From Planomicrobium okeanokoites (GTDB lineage Bacteria > Bacillota > Bacilli > Bacillales_A > Planococcaceae): DNA of 64,000 bases. A program made the position numbers and the translations under genes. Within the stretch, counting starts at the first letter, position 1. Every line of letters begins with the position of its first letter. Below the pieces are notes generated by a model. It did not search any database. It saw only the letters and a list, made by a program, of their open reading frames with translations, and was not told where the DNA came from. Of the stretch, positions 1-7,798 are shown in pieces. The stretch covers positions 1 to 64,000 of the forward strand of contig NZ_QQRS01000005.1 in assembly GCF_003428875.1 (NCBI RefSeq), read 5' to 3'.

Positions 1-74
1 TTCCTTAGTGGTTGGTCGATGTGTACCCCCACAGTGGACTTTCACCACCTAGATAGTTGCCATGCCTGGCACAC
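1..74 (-). mobile_element. 5' end of a probable group II intron, cut by the window edge
   Basis: On the minus strand the sequence directly after the T-run of the preceding terminator begins GTGTGCC, matching the GUGYG 5' boundary of group II introns. It continues with GGCATGGCAAC and a GGTGAAAGTCC motif typical of the first domain of bacterial introns. Class C introns are known to insert just behind Rho-independent terminators, which is exactly the position here. The reverse transcriptase and the 3' end would lie outside the window, so the call rests on about 74 bases only. It could be a degenerate remnant. Confidence 0.55.
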
Positions 75-75
75 C

Positions 76-106
76 AAAAAAAAACGATCCAGCATCAGCT
101 GAACCG
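76..106 (-). terminator. Rho-independent terminator overlapping the end of the DMT gene
   Basis: On the minus strand a 9-bp stem (two G-U pairs, loop TGAT) at 85-106 is followed by nine T residues at 84-76. The stop codon of the upstream gene (95-97) lies in the loop. The probable group II intron starts two bases after the T-run. Confidence 0.8.
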
Positions 107-1015
107 TCTCCTTCTTTTATTGAGCAGATCATCTGCCGCACCGGAGCCGAACAAGACGCCGATGACAATGAGTACGAAGCCGCCCAGGTGGCCGGGCAGG
201 ATGGTTTCATTCAGAATGATGGCCGCGGCGATTAGTGAGAACAGTGTATTGAGATTCATGAAGATGGCCGCTTTCGTCGGGCCGGCCTGTCCGATCGAGT
301 AATTATAGAGCATGTGGCCGATGGACGTGCCGATGACCGCGGAGAAGAAAAAGGCCAGCCAGAACCGCGGCGGAACTTCAGCAAATGCCGCCATGCCGCC
401 CGGCTCCTGCACAAGCGAGATGAGGAACAGCACGATGCTGCCGGTGATGAACATATAGCCGGTCATCAGGCGCGGATCGAGATTCTTCGCCGCGTTGGCG
501 ATGACGATATAGCTGAGCACCTGGGTCAGGATCGAGATGAAGACGAACAGGTCGCCGATATTCATGCCGCTCGTCGGACCGCTGCCGACGCGCACCGTGA
601 TGACGACACCGGCGAGGCCGATGATGACACCGAGCCATTGCAGGCGCGACGGATAATTACGCATGATCAGCGACACCAGCACCGCCGTCAGCATCGGACC
701 CGTTCCCAGGATCAGGCCTGCGTTTGTGCCGGTGGTCAAAGTCAGTGCATTCGACAGGAAATAATGATGCGAGACGACGTTCAACAACGAGCCGAGCAGG
801 ATGTATTTCCAGTCGACGCGTGTTGGCCAGCGTAGCAGCCGGAAGTTCGCAAGGATGACGAAGACTGAAACGCCTGCAAGGAGAATCCGGAAGGCGGTCA
901 ACGTGACAGGGCCGACAAATTCGACCATATATTTAACTGTTGCGAGGTTAAATCCCCAAACGATCATGACGCCTGTCAGGATCATGTATACTTTCCATTG
1001 CTTCAATCCAGTCAT
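95..1015 (-). CDS. DMT superfamily (EamA) transporter
   Basis: A 306-residue protein with about ten hydrophobic segments arranged as two EamA repeats, the standard layout of drug/metabolite exporters. The first repeat opens with the family-like stretch GVMIVWGFNLATVKYM and the second contains SAVIGTSIGHMLYNYSIGQAGP around residues 225-250. The substrate cannot be read from sequence; the family exports amino acids, metabolites or drugs. It ends with a basic tail (RRRR) and its stop codon sits inside its own terminator hairpin. The annotated start has only a close AGAAGG as ribosome binding site, so a start at Met11 is possible. It is monocistronic. Confidence 0.85.
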   Translation of the reverse strand: MTGLKQWKVYMILTGVMIVWGFNLATVKYMVEFVGPVTLTAFRILLAGVSVFVILANFRLLRWPTRVDWKYILLGSLLNVVSHHYFLSNALTLTTGTNAGLILGTGPMLTAVLVSLIMRNYPSRLQWLGVIIGLAGVVITVRVGSGPTSGMNIGDLFVFISILTQVLSYIVIANAAKNLDPRLMTGYMFITGSIVLFLISLVQEPGGMAAFAEVPPRFWLAFFFSAVIGTSIGHMLYNYSIGQAGPTKAAIFMNLNTLFSLIAAAIILNETILPGHLGGFVLIVIGVLFGSGAADDLLNKRRRRFS

Positions 1016-1076
1016 GCCTTCTTTCGGGTTTCGAATAAATATTCATTTTACGCCCTGTCAGCTTGATTGTAAATAT

Positions 1077-2525
1077 CTATCCCGCATAATCATAAGCTTT
1101 CCGCCCGACCAGCAGGCTGAATGCGATGAACGCCACCAGCGACAGCAGCACCGGAAACGTCACGGTATGGACGCCGAGCAGATTGCCGTATTCCTGGTTA
1201 TAGAAATGCAGCGCGACGTAGGTGCCGATCCCTGTAATCATCGAGGCGATGGCCCCGTATTTATTGCCACATTTCCAGTAAAGCCCGAGCACGACCGGCC
1301 AGATAAAGGCGGCTTCCAAGCCACCGAACGCGAATAAATTCAGGAAAATCAGCAAGTCCGGCGGGTCGAGGGCCAACAGGAAGACGCCGATTCCGAGCAT
1401 CGCCGTTACGCCGAACGAAATGCGTTTGATGGTTTTCAATTCCGCTTCCGGTTTTATGTAATTCAAATAGACGTCCCGGACAATCGACGAACTGACGATC
1501 AACAGCAGCGAATCGACGGTCGACATGATGGCCGCCATGGGTGCCGCCAGTACGATGCCTGCGAGCCATGCCGGCAGGGTTTCCAGCGCAATCAGCGGAA
1601 TGACTTTATCACCGACATCGATGCCCGGCAGGATCGGACGCGCAAACACGCCGATCAAATGCATATTAAGCATGATGATGCCGGTGACAAGCGTCCCGAT
1701 GATCAGCGCGCGGTGCATCGAGCGCGAGTTTTTATAGGACATCGCCCTTACCGCTATCTGCGGCAAGCCGACGACGCCTACTCCGACCAGAATCCAGAAA
1801 GACGATACATAAGCCGCAGATAAATTCCCTTCGGCACCATATGGCGTTACGAGATTCGGGTTTTCATTGATTAAGTCCTGGACGATATTCGGAATCCCGC
1901 CGCCCGCGACAATGACCGCGACGAGCAGGATCAGTGTACCGATCAGCATGACCGCACCCTGCACGGCATCCGTCAGCGCCACCGCGCGGAATCCGCCGAT
2001 GGTGACGTAGACCAGCACCGATACCGCAAACAGGAAGAGCGCCGAGTTATACGACAGCCCGGTCAGCGATTCGATCAGCCGCGCACCACCGATCCACTGC
2101 GCCGCCATCGCGGAGAACAGGAAAATGATGATGCTGAGCGCAGACAATAAAACCACGGCTTTGCTGTCGTAGCGTGCTTTCAGGAAATCAATCATCGTCA
2201 CCGCTTTATAACGGCGCGCCATGATGGCGAATTTCTTGCCGAGGATCATCAGCACAAAATAGCCGGTGACCACTTGCGTCATCGCGAGCAGCACCCAGCC
2301 AAAGCCCATGGTATAAGCTGTTCCGGGACCACCAAGGAAACTCGACGCGCTGCCGTAAGTCGCAACCATCGTCATCGCCAGCACGAAGCCGCCGAGTTCA
2401 CGGCCGCCAAGGAAATAGTCAGCAATGAAGTTCGATGACGACGAAAGCTTGCGGCTCGACCAATAGCCGATAAAAAAGATGAGGATTAAAAAGATGATCA
2501 TCGGAATCAAAACAGCATAATTCAT
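1077..2525 (-). CDS. panF: Sodium/pantothenate symporter
   Basis: A 482-residue sodium:solute symporter (SSSF) with about thirteen membrane segments. The segment GGRELGGFVLAMTMVATYGS (residues about 40-60) is typical of PanF, which imports pantothenate with Na+ for coenzyme A synthesis. The start overlaps the stop of the upstream yhdT gene by ATGA, giving translational coupling, and is preceded by GAGGAGG. The yhdT-panF pairing also occurs in enterobacteria, which supports the specific assignment over other SSSF members. Coenzyme A supply fits the acyl-CoA block later in the window, though they are not adjacent. Confidence 0.85.
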   Translation of the reverse strand: MNYAVLIPMIIFLILIFFIGYWSSRKLSSSSNFIADYFLGGRELGGFVLAMTMVATYGSASSFLGGPGTAYTMGFGWVLLAMTQVVTGYFVLMILGKKFAIMARRYKAVTMIDFLKARYDSKAVVLLSALSIIIFLFSAMAAQWIGGARLIESLTGLSYNSALFLFAVSVLVYVTIGGFRAVALTDAVQGAVMLIGTLILLVAVIVAGGGIPNIVQDLINENPNLVTPYGAEGNLSAAYVSSFWILVGVGVVGLPQIAVRAMSYKNSRSMHRALIIGTLVTGIIMLNMHLIGVFARPILPGIDVGDKVIPLIALETLPAWLAGIVLAAPMAAIMSTVDSLLLIVSSSIVRDVYLNYIKPEAELKTIKRISFGVTAMLGIGVFLLALDPPDLLIFLNLFAFGGLEAAFIWPVVLGLYWKCGNKYGAIASMITGIGTYVALHFYNQEYGNLLGVHTVTFPVLLSLVAFIAFSLLVGRKAYDYAG

Positions 2526-2803
2526 CGTTTCTCCTCCTCTTCCTCGTCAAACGGCACTTCTACAAAAAAGAATTTCACAATGACAATCACGAGTACCGCG
2601 ATCACCAGGAACCCCACTACACAACTGTAGAAGAACCATGCCGGCAGCCCGAAGACATATGTATATTCTTCCACCGGCGCCGAACCCATGCCATAAGCGA
2701 AGCCAAACCACCAAACAAAATTGAACAGCGCCAACCCCACGCCAATCAGCGCTTCCCGGTGGGCAATCTTAAACCGCCAATCCGTTCCGTTCATCTTTCC
2801 CAC
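2522..2803 (-). CDS. yhdT: YhdT family membrane protein (DUF997)
   Basis: A 93-residue protein with two hydrophobic segments (about residues 18-38 and 52-75) and a strongly acidic C-terminus (DEEEEEKR). It is the small partner encoded directly upstream of panF in many bacteria; its biochemical role is unknown, with a helper function in pantothenate transport being the usual inference. It overlaps panF by four bases, so both are probably translated together. The upstream region (2804-2899) shows no convincing promoter. Confidence 0.85.
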   Translation of the reverse strand: MGKMNGTDWRFKIAHREALIGVGLALFNFVWWFGFAYGMGSAPVEEYTYVFGLPAWFFYSCVVGFLVIAVLVIVIVKFFFVEVPFDEEEEEKR

Positions 2804-2899
2804 TCCATTTCTGTACCTATCATTTTCTTATCGTACCATTATTTTCTAGAATGAATAATGGTGTGTGGTGATATTTTGTACTTTTACTTTGAATAGTTG

Positions 2900-3547
2900 T
2901 TTTCTTTTGATGAGAGCTTTTCGAAAATTAGATTCGTAAGATAAAATCCCCAAACCGTAAGATAGAAATGCGAAATCATAAGATACCCATCCAAAATCAT
3001 AAGATAGAACTTCACCTCTATGATTTAACCCACTATCGGCCCAAATCGGGCGGCGGCCGAAGCGCCGCCCACTGGGCAGTCCGCCGGCAGCGGACTGCTT
3101 TCCATTCGAATGCACTTTTCTTTTGATGAGAGCCGGATGAAAAGTGCATTTGTAAGGTAAAAAGCTCAAACCGTAAGATAGAAACGCGAAATCATAAGAT
3201 AGCCATCCAAAATAATCAGATAGAACTTCACCCTAGCATCCCAACCCACTATCGGCCAAAATCGGGCGGCGGCCGAAGCGCCGCCCACTGGGCAGTCCGC
3301 CGGCAGCGGACTGCTTTCCATTCGAATGCACTTTTCTTTTGATGAGAGCCGGATGAAAAGTGCATTTGTAAGGTAAAAAGCTCAAACCGTAAGATAGAAA
3401 CGCGAAATCATAAGATAGCCATCCAAAATAATCAGATAGAACTTCACCCTAGCATCCCAACCCACTATCGGCCAAAATCGGGCGGCGGCCGAAGCGCCGC
3501 CCACTGGGCAGTCCGCCGGCAGCGGACTGCTTTCCATTCGAATGCAC
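2900..3547. repeat. Three tandem 216-bp repeats with 21-bp iterons and double hairpins
   Basis: Three units of exactly 216 bp start at 2900, 3116 and 3332, with a short fourth remnant to about 3561. Units 2 and 3 are identical by eye; unit 1 is diverged. Each unit holds four cores resembling CGTAAGATA spaced exactly 21 bp apart (2935, 2956, 2977 and 2998 in unit 1), followed by two perfect hairpins. In unit 2 these are GGGCGGCG with a 7-nt loop (3264-3286) and GCAGTCCGC with a 5-nt loop (3292-3314). Reading frames running through the repeat are judged spurious. No protein gene is seen between 2804 and 3762. Confidence 0.95.
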
Positions 3548-3598
3548 TTTTCTTTCGATGAAACCCGCACGAAAAATCTGCACGTTAAGTAAAATCTG

Positions 3599-3703
3599 CT
3601 ATATGGCAACAAACCGTCGCTATACGTCACCAAAAGCAATCTATACGACACCATCCGCCAGCTATATGACACTAAAACCACACTATCCGACAACGCACCA
3701 GAC
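3599..3703. repeat. Array of five 21-bp iterons, second type
   Basis: Cores resembling CTATACGACACCA begin at 3599, 3620, 3641, 3662 and 3683, a strict 21-bp period with about eight to nine variable bases between cores. It lies directly after the 216-bp repeats and before the terminator of the HlyD-like gene. The core differs from that of the neighbouring repeats but period and layout are the same. Confidence 0.9.
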
Positions 3704-3726
3704 CAACAACACCAAACCCAAAACAA

Positions 3727-3755
3727 AAAACCCGCAAGCAGCCGCTCACGGGTTC
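3727..3755 (-). terminator. Rho-independent terminator of the adaptor operon
   Basis: On the minus strand AACCCG (3754-3749) pairs with CGGGTT (3734-3729) around a 14-nt loop containing a further short stem, followed by TTTTTTG. It lies just after the stop of the gene at 3763. Confidence 0.75.
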
Positions 3756-3762
3756 ACACTAT

Positions 3763-5061
3763 TCATCTCGCTAACAGATATTCCACATATCTGCGCCAAT
3801 TGGTATTCTTCGCATGCTCGATGTCCGGCTGGATGCTCGGGAACGGCAGGAATGCCTGTGGCGAAAAGGCGAATTGTCTCAGGATTTCGCTGTCGATCAC
3901 CGTTGCACCTGGGGCTACCCCTTCACTCAATACGGCTTTGCCGTCGAGGTCAAATGCAATGGTGACTGGCACCGCTTCCGCACGTCCTTCTTCATTCAAC
4001 ATGAAAACATTGCCTGTGCCGTTGTAGCGGTCAAAAATCCAGGCGTCTTTCAAGGCGACGGCATCCGCCGCTTCATTGACGATGATGGACGCATTGGCCG
4101 TTTTGCCATAAGGCACGGCGTCCGTAATCGGTTCTTCCGTCATGATGAGGACTTCGTAGATCGCAATCGGATTGTTCTGGTCCACCGGGTCAAGCGCACG
4201 GTAGGCGTCGAGCCATTTTGAATTGTCCGCTGGCAGCTGCGATTTGCGCAAAACTTTGCCTGGCATAGCCTGCGCGATGCCGTCGACATGCAGGAAGACC
4301 CGGTCGTCGACATTGACTTCAAGCCATTCTTCTTCGATGACATAAGTCATGAACAGTTTTTCGCTCGAGTAGATTTCAATGCTCATCGGCATGCTGCCTG
4401 CATCGATTTTGCCTACAACGCCTTCAATCGGGCTGATCAAAGCGGGTTTTGCGGTATTCTGTTCCAACTGGGCTTCGACAACCGCAAGCTGGGTTTCAAG
4501 CGCAGCGATGCGCTGTTCGGCTTCCGCAACACCGGCTGCATATGAGCCGTCCTGTGGGACTTCAACTTCCAATTGGACATTCACGTCCAGTTCAACTGTA
4601 TCCCCGCTGGCAGTCGTTGTGGTGTCACGGTTGGTTGAAGAGCCCGTTGTCGGCCGCGACTGGCGGGACTGCGCGGATTCGAGATCCCTCAGAACCGTGC
4701 GGACTTCGCTCAATTCGTCGTTCAGCGCATCTTCTTCCGCTTCCCAGATTGCCCGCTGTTCTTCGCTTTCCGCTTCGTTCAACAGCGCAAGTTCAGTGCC
4801 GGCTTCAACATAATCACCTTCGTTGATGATCCATTGTTCGATGGCATCCGAATCCTGGATGAAAATTTCAGTTGCAGCAAGAGGGCCAGTGACTGCTTCT
4901 TTAGGCAGTTTTTCCGTGTAGCTGCTGGTGTATGTGCGTTCGTATTCATTTACATAGATTTTTTTCGGCACAATGCTTTTATCGCTGAACAATAAAATCG
5001 CGTTGATTGCCAAAAAAGCGGTGATGGCGACGGAGAGGCCGATCATAAAGTATTTATTCAC
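3763..5061 (-). CDS. HlyD/YknX-like membrane fusion (efflux adaptor) protein
   Basis: A 432-residue protein with one N-terminal membrane anchor (about residues 5-25) and an extracellular remainder. A lipoyl-like half motif (VTGPLAATE, then INEGDYVEAGTELA) brackets two coiled-coil segments (about 105-140 and 180-205), and the second half motif is ALISPIEGVVGKIDAGSMP near residue 210, followed by beta-barrel domains. This is the architecture of periplasmic adaptor proteins of efflux pumps. It overlaps the upstream membrane protein gene by 8 bp. No ABC or RND pump gene is in the operon, so its partner is unknown; B. subtilis YknX, which works with YknW and YknYZ, is the nearest analogy. Confidence 0.75.
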   Translation of the reverse strand: MNKYFMIGLSVAITAFLAINAILLFSDKSIVPKKIYVNEYERTYTSSYTEKLPKEAVTGPLAATEIFIQDSDAIEQWIINEGDYVEAGTELALLNEAESEEQRAIWEAEEDALNDELSEVRTVLRDLESAQSRQSRPTTGSSTNRDTTTTASGDTVELDVNVQLEVEVPQDGSYAAGVAEAEQRIAALETQLAVVEAQLEQNTAKPALISPIEGVVGKIDAGSMPMSIEIYSSEKLFMTYVIEEEWLEVNVDDRVFLHVDGIAQAMPGKVLRKSQLPADNSKWLDAYRALDPVDQNNPIAIYEVLIMTEEPITDAVPYGKTANASIIVNEAADAVALKDAWIFDRYNGTGNVFMLNEEGRAEAVPVTIAFDLDGKAVLSEGVAPGATVIDSEILRQFAFSPQAFLPFPSIQPDIEHAKNTNWRRYVEYLLAR

Positions 5062-5746
5062 CCGGAACCACCCCTTCCGTAAAGCCTTCGATCATGTCGG
5101 CAAGCGGTACAAAACTCAACGCGCCGATAGCCAGTGCGATCAGGACATGCAGCAAGATCAGGCCGAACAAGAGCAATTTCGGTGACATGGTCACGTAATT
5201 ACGCAGGAAGCGGTACTGGATGGCAATGATGAGTGATGTGAAAATCGTTAATTGATTGAAGAAGAGTATGATAAATGAATGGTTAAAGAGCATGGCCGCT
5301 AACGGGCCAAATGAAAACATCGATAAGTATGTAGTGTAGCCAAGCACCGCAAACAGGAAGAACAGCAGCGCCTTTTCAATAATCAGGACAGCTGTTACGT
5401 ACGTCTGCATGACCAGTGCCGCGCGCCAGGGAACTTTCAGAATGCGGCTGAACAGGAAGGCCGCTCCGTATGTATGGAAAGCTAAGTAGATGCCGGCCCA
5501 GATCAATGTGCCCGCGAGTGATGTCCAGCGCGCCAGCGTGTAGGTATCCATATCCCCGGCTACCAGATAAGGCGTCAGGGAAGCACTGTTCATGCCCCAG
5601 ATCTCCCGCAGCGCAAAAAGAAGGACGCCAAGGGCGAAAATCCACCCGAGCCGCTTATTGAAATGGCGCATTTCCGAATTTTCCAGATTATGTATGAGTT
5701 GTCCCTGTCTGGCAAAATAATGCCAGAACTTAAAATCAAATATCAT
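5054..5746 (-). CDS. Polytopic membrane protein, possibly YknW/Yip1-like
   Basis: A 230-residue protein with about five hydrophobic segments (roughly residues 33-50, 72-98, 108-135, 145-172 and 188-210) and a cytosolic N-terminus. I do not recognise a catalytic motif. Its position directly upstream of, and overlapping, a membrane fusion protein gene recalls yknW-yknX of B. subtilis, where YknW is a Yip1-family protein assisting an ABC exporter. That assignment is inference from context and topology. It is the first gene of the operon; the region upstream to 5900 holds no other gene. Confidence 0.6.
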   Translation of the reverse strand: MIFDFKFWHYFARQGQLIHNLENSEMRHFNKRLGWIFALGVLLFALREIWGMNSASLTPYLVAGDMDTYTLARWTSLAGTLIWAGIYLAFHTYGAAFLFSRILKVPWRAALVMQTYVTAVLIIEKALLFFLFAVLGYTTYLSMFSFGPLAAMLFNHSFIILFFNQLTIFTSLIIAIQYRFLRNYVTMSPKLLLFGLILLHVLIALAIGALSFVPLADMIEGFTEGVVPGE

Positions 5747-5910
5747 AAGGCTTAATTCCCTTCATGGCGAGTGCGCTTTCGCTTATGTTAATCTTACCTT
5801 ACTTTACCAAAAAGCGATGGACTTTGGAATGCTCAGACTGGTACAATTTTCAAAAAAATATATTAACAGACTCTTTCTGACAGGTGTCAGCGAAATAAAA
5901 ACCCATAAAA

Positions 5911-5935
5911 AAACTCCCGCACAAGGCGGGAGTTT
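5911..5935 (-). terminator. Rho-independent terminator after the DUF2187 gene
   Basis: Perfect 10-bp stem AAACTCCCGC/GCGGGAGTTT with a 5-nt loop, followed on the minus strand by a T-rich run. Confidence 0.9.
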
Positions 5936-5943
5936 CAGCAAAC

Positions 5944-6168
5944 TTACTCGATCGGTGTATATTTCTTATGTGAGATCACGGTCATATTCGAAGCTGCACC
6001 GATTTCTTTTGCATCTTCTGGTGAAATTTCAACAATCACCGAGTTGTCCATGATTTTAAAGATGGTGCCATTGACGTCAACGCCATTGCGGTTAAAGGAA
6101 ATCCATTCCCCGATGCGGCGAGCCGCTACGAATTCTGATACTTCTTTTTCATGTGGTTGGAATGCCAT
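5944..6168 (-). CDS. DUF2187 (YkvS family) small protein
   Basis: A 74-residue soluble protein. The second half (GEWISFNRNGVDVNGTIFKI, then ITPE-like beta strands and VISHKKY) resembles the KOW-like beta-barrel of YkvS/DUF2187 proteins in Bacillales, whose function is unknown. The start has the purine-rich stretch AAGAGAGGCGTGG upstream. It is a single-gene unit bounded by a strong terminator. Confidence 0.7.
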   Translation of the reverse strand: MAFQPHEKEVSEFVAARRIGEWISFNRNGVDVNGTIFKIMDNSVIVEISPEDAKEIGAASNMTVISHKKYTPIE

Positions 6169-6344
6169 TGATATCCACGCCTCTCTTTTAGAAACAATAT
6201 CTATCTATTATATCATAAAAATACGGAAATATCACCTTTTGACCCCGGTCATGTTCCTGCCAAAATGTCATTGCTATTCTTCTATTCCAGGAGAGGCGAT
6301 GAGCCAATCGCTCACCCATCCATTCGAACGCCAAATTTTCCTTC

Positions 6345-7268
6345 TCATTCCACTCCCGGCAAGACAGTGAGCGTCATTTCAGTGGCATCAAGTCTTGCCA
6401 TCACACCAAGCGGCACAGAGAAATGCGGCTCGCAATGGCCGATTTTAAAACCTTTAACCACCGGAATGCCCAGATCTTTGAAATAATGGTCGAATACCTG
6501 GTCGAGATTCAATGATTTCTCGGGATCTTCCGGTTCGCAATTCTTGAAGTCGCCGATGACCACTCCAGCAAGCCCTTCGAATTTCCGTGCCATCCGCAGC
6601 TGATTCAACATGCCATCGATTTCATAAGGCTGCTTTTCAATATCTTCGATCAATAAAATCTTGTCTTTCGTGTCGATTTCAAATTTCGTGCCGATGCTGC
6701 TGCGCAATAAGCCGAGATTGCCGCCGACCAATTCGCCTTGCGCCACCCCTCTGCTGACAGGGGTCAACGTGGAAATGCCTTCGTCGTAATGCAGCTCAAA
6801 CGGCGCGAATAACTGGCCGAACATGCGCCCGCTCCGTTCGTGGAATTCTTCCTTGCCGACATCGGATGCAAGCATCGGCCCGTGGAAAGTCACCAATTCC
6901 GCATACTGGCCGATTGCCGTATGCAAAAACGTGATATCCGAATATCCCCAGAACACTTTCGGGTTTTCCTTGATCATCGCAAAGTCAATTTGATCTGTGA
7001 TCCGGGCAGCGCCAAATCCGCCTCCCGCACAAATGATGCCCGCGATTTCCGGGTCTTCGAACATTGCGTGCAGATCCGCCAACCGCTCTTCGTCAGTTCC
7101 CGCCAGATAGCCTTGCTTCGCTTCCACGGATTTGCCCATCTTCACTTTCAAGCCCATCTCTTCAAGAAAAGGCAGCGCCTGTTTTAAATTCTCCAGGTCC
7201 GGCGGGCTGGAAGGCGCGACGATGCCTACAGTATCGCCTTTTTTCAATCGTTTCGGTAATGTCCGCAT
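6345..7268 (-). CDS. LD-carboxypeptidase, peptidase family S66
   Basis: A 307-residue cytosolic serine peptidase of the LdcA/MccF family. The opening GDTVGIVAPSSPP is the family N-terminal motif, and the expected Ser-Glu-His triad is visible: Ser110 in FWGYSDIT, Glu208 in LLIEDIEKQP and His278 in KGFKIGHCEPH. LdcA enzymes cleave the terminal D-alanine from recycled tetrapeptides of peptidoglycan; MccF relatives cleave microcin C-like conjugates, so either substrate is possible. GAGGAG precedes the ATG at good spacing. It is monocistronic. Confidence 0.9.
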   Translation of the reverse strand: MRTLPKRLKKGDTVGIVAPSSPPDLENLKQALPFLEEMGLKVKMGKSVEAKQGYLAGTDEERLADLHAMFEDPEIAGIICAGGGFGAARITDQIDFAMIKENPKVFWGYSDITFLHTAIGQYAELVTFHGPMLASDVGKEEFHERSGRMFGQLFAPFELHYDEGISTLTPVSRGVAQGELVGGNLGLLRSSIGTKFEIDTKDKILLIEDIEKQPYEIDGMLNQLRMARKFEGLAGVVIGDFKNCEPEDPEKSLNLDQVFDHYFKDLGIPVVKGFKIGHCEPHFSVPLGVMARLDATEMTLTVLPGVE

Positions 7269-7414
7269 CTGTATCTACTCCTCTTCGCATTTTCTTTTAT
7301 TCAATATAGCAATGCCCCCTCTATTCTTCAAGCTGGCGCCATCGTGCATAAATACCCAATACAATTAATACTTATTATATTTGAATTATTTAGAATTTTT
7401 AGTAATAAAGTATC

Positions 7415-7443
7415 ATGACAAGAATTTGATTTTTTAATACAAT
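7415..7443 (+). promoter_or_regulatory. Sigma-A type promoter for the 34-residue peptide gene
   Basis: ATGACA (7415-7420), a 17-bp spacer and TACAAT (7438-7443), each one mismatch from consensus. It leaves a leader of about 80 nt containing ATAAAT...ATTTAT inverted repeats before the ribosome binding site. Confidence 0.65.
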
Positions 7444-7532
7444 GAAAACAAGTTATAAATCCACTAAGAATTTATAGCTTACACGCAAGATCTTCTGTAC
7501 AAACTTAGAAAAGACAAAAGGAGTGAATTGGT

Positions 7533-7637
7533 ATGAATTTCGACAAAGTACTTGAAATGGGATGGGAAGATCTTGCACTGGGAATTGGTGGCTCAGCAGT
7601 CGTTATGCTGTTCGTCAACTTTTTCACAATGATGTAG
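7533..7637 (+). CDS. Small (34-residue) membrane peptide, unknown function
   Basis: An ATG at 7533 follows AAAGGAG at good distance and opens a 34-codon frame ending TAG. The product starts MNFDKVLEMGWEDLA, an acidic amphipathic stretch, and continues into a hydrophobic segment GIGGSAVVMLFVNFF. It therefore looks like a single-pass or surface-seeking membrane peptide. It has its own promoter and its own terminator, and it is on the opposite strand from its neighbours. I do not recognise the family. Possible roles include a membrane protein regulator or toxin-like peptide; none is shown by sequence. Confidence 0.7.
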   Translation: MNFDKVLEMGWEDLALGIGGSAVVMLFVNFFTMM

Positions 7638-7665
7638 AGGTGACTCATGTATACTTACAAACCAT

Positions 7666-7703
7666 AAAACCCCTTTTCCGGATTATCAGGAAACGGGGTT
7701 TTT
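7666..7703 (+). terminator. Rho-independent terminator of the 34-residue peptide gene
   Basis: Stem AAACCCCTTTTCC with GGAAACGGGGTTT (one mismatch), 9-nt loop, followed by a T-run. It lies 30 bases after the stop codon. Confidence 0.85.
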
Positions 7704-7798
7704 GCTGTTCAAAATTATATGTATGCAAATGAAAACGCCTCCCCTGATTCTTGCCGGGCAGACGCTGTCATTTGAATATGAATTTCACGAGACTGGTA

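Noticed and set aside
314..835. 173-codon plus-strand frame opposite the DMT transporter
   Set aside because: Composition rich in Asp, Arg and His is the usual antisense shadow; no start signal and no family resemblance.
2900..3703. CRISPR-like array
   Set aside because: Cores of 9-13 bases with 8-12 variable bases are far shorter than any CRISPR repeat-spacer unit, and no cas genes are near.
2846..3726. Reading frames of 107 and 114 codons on the minus strand
   Set aside because: They are translations of the 216-bp repeats and 21-bp iterons; the periodic LSYDF and VSY pattern mirrors the DNA repeat, and there is no proper ribosome binding site.
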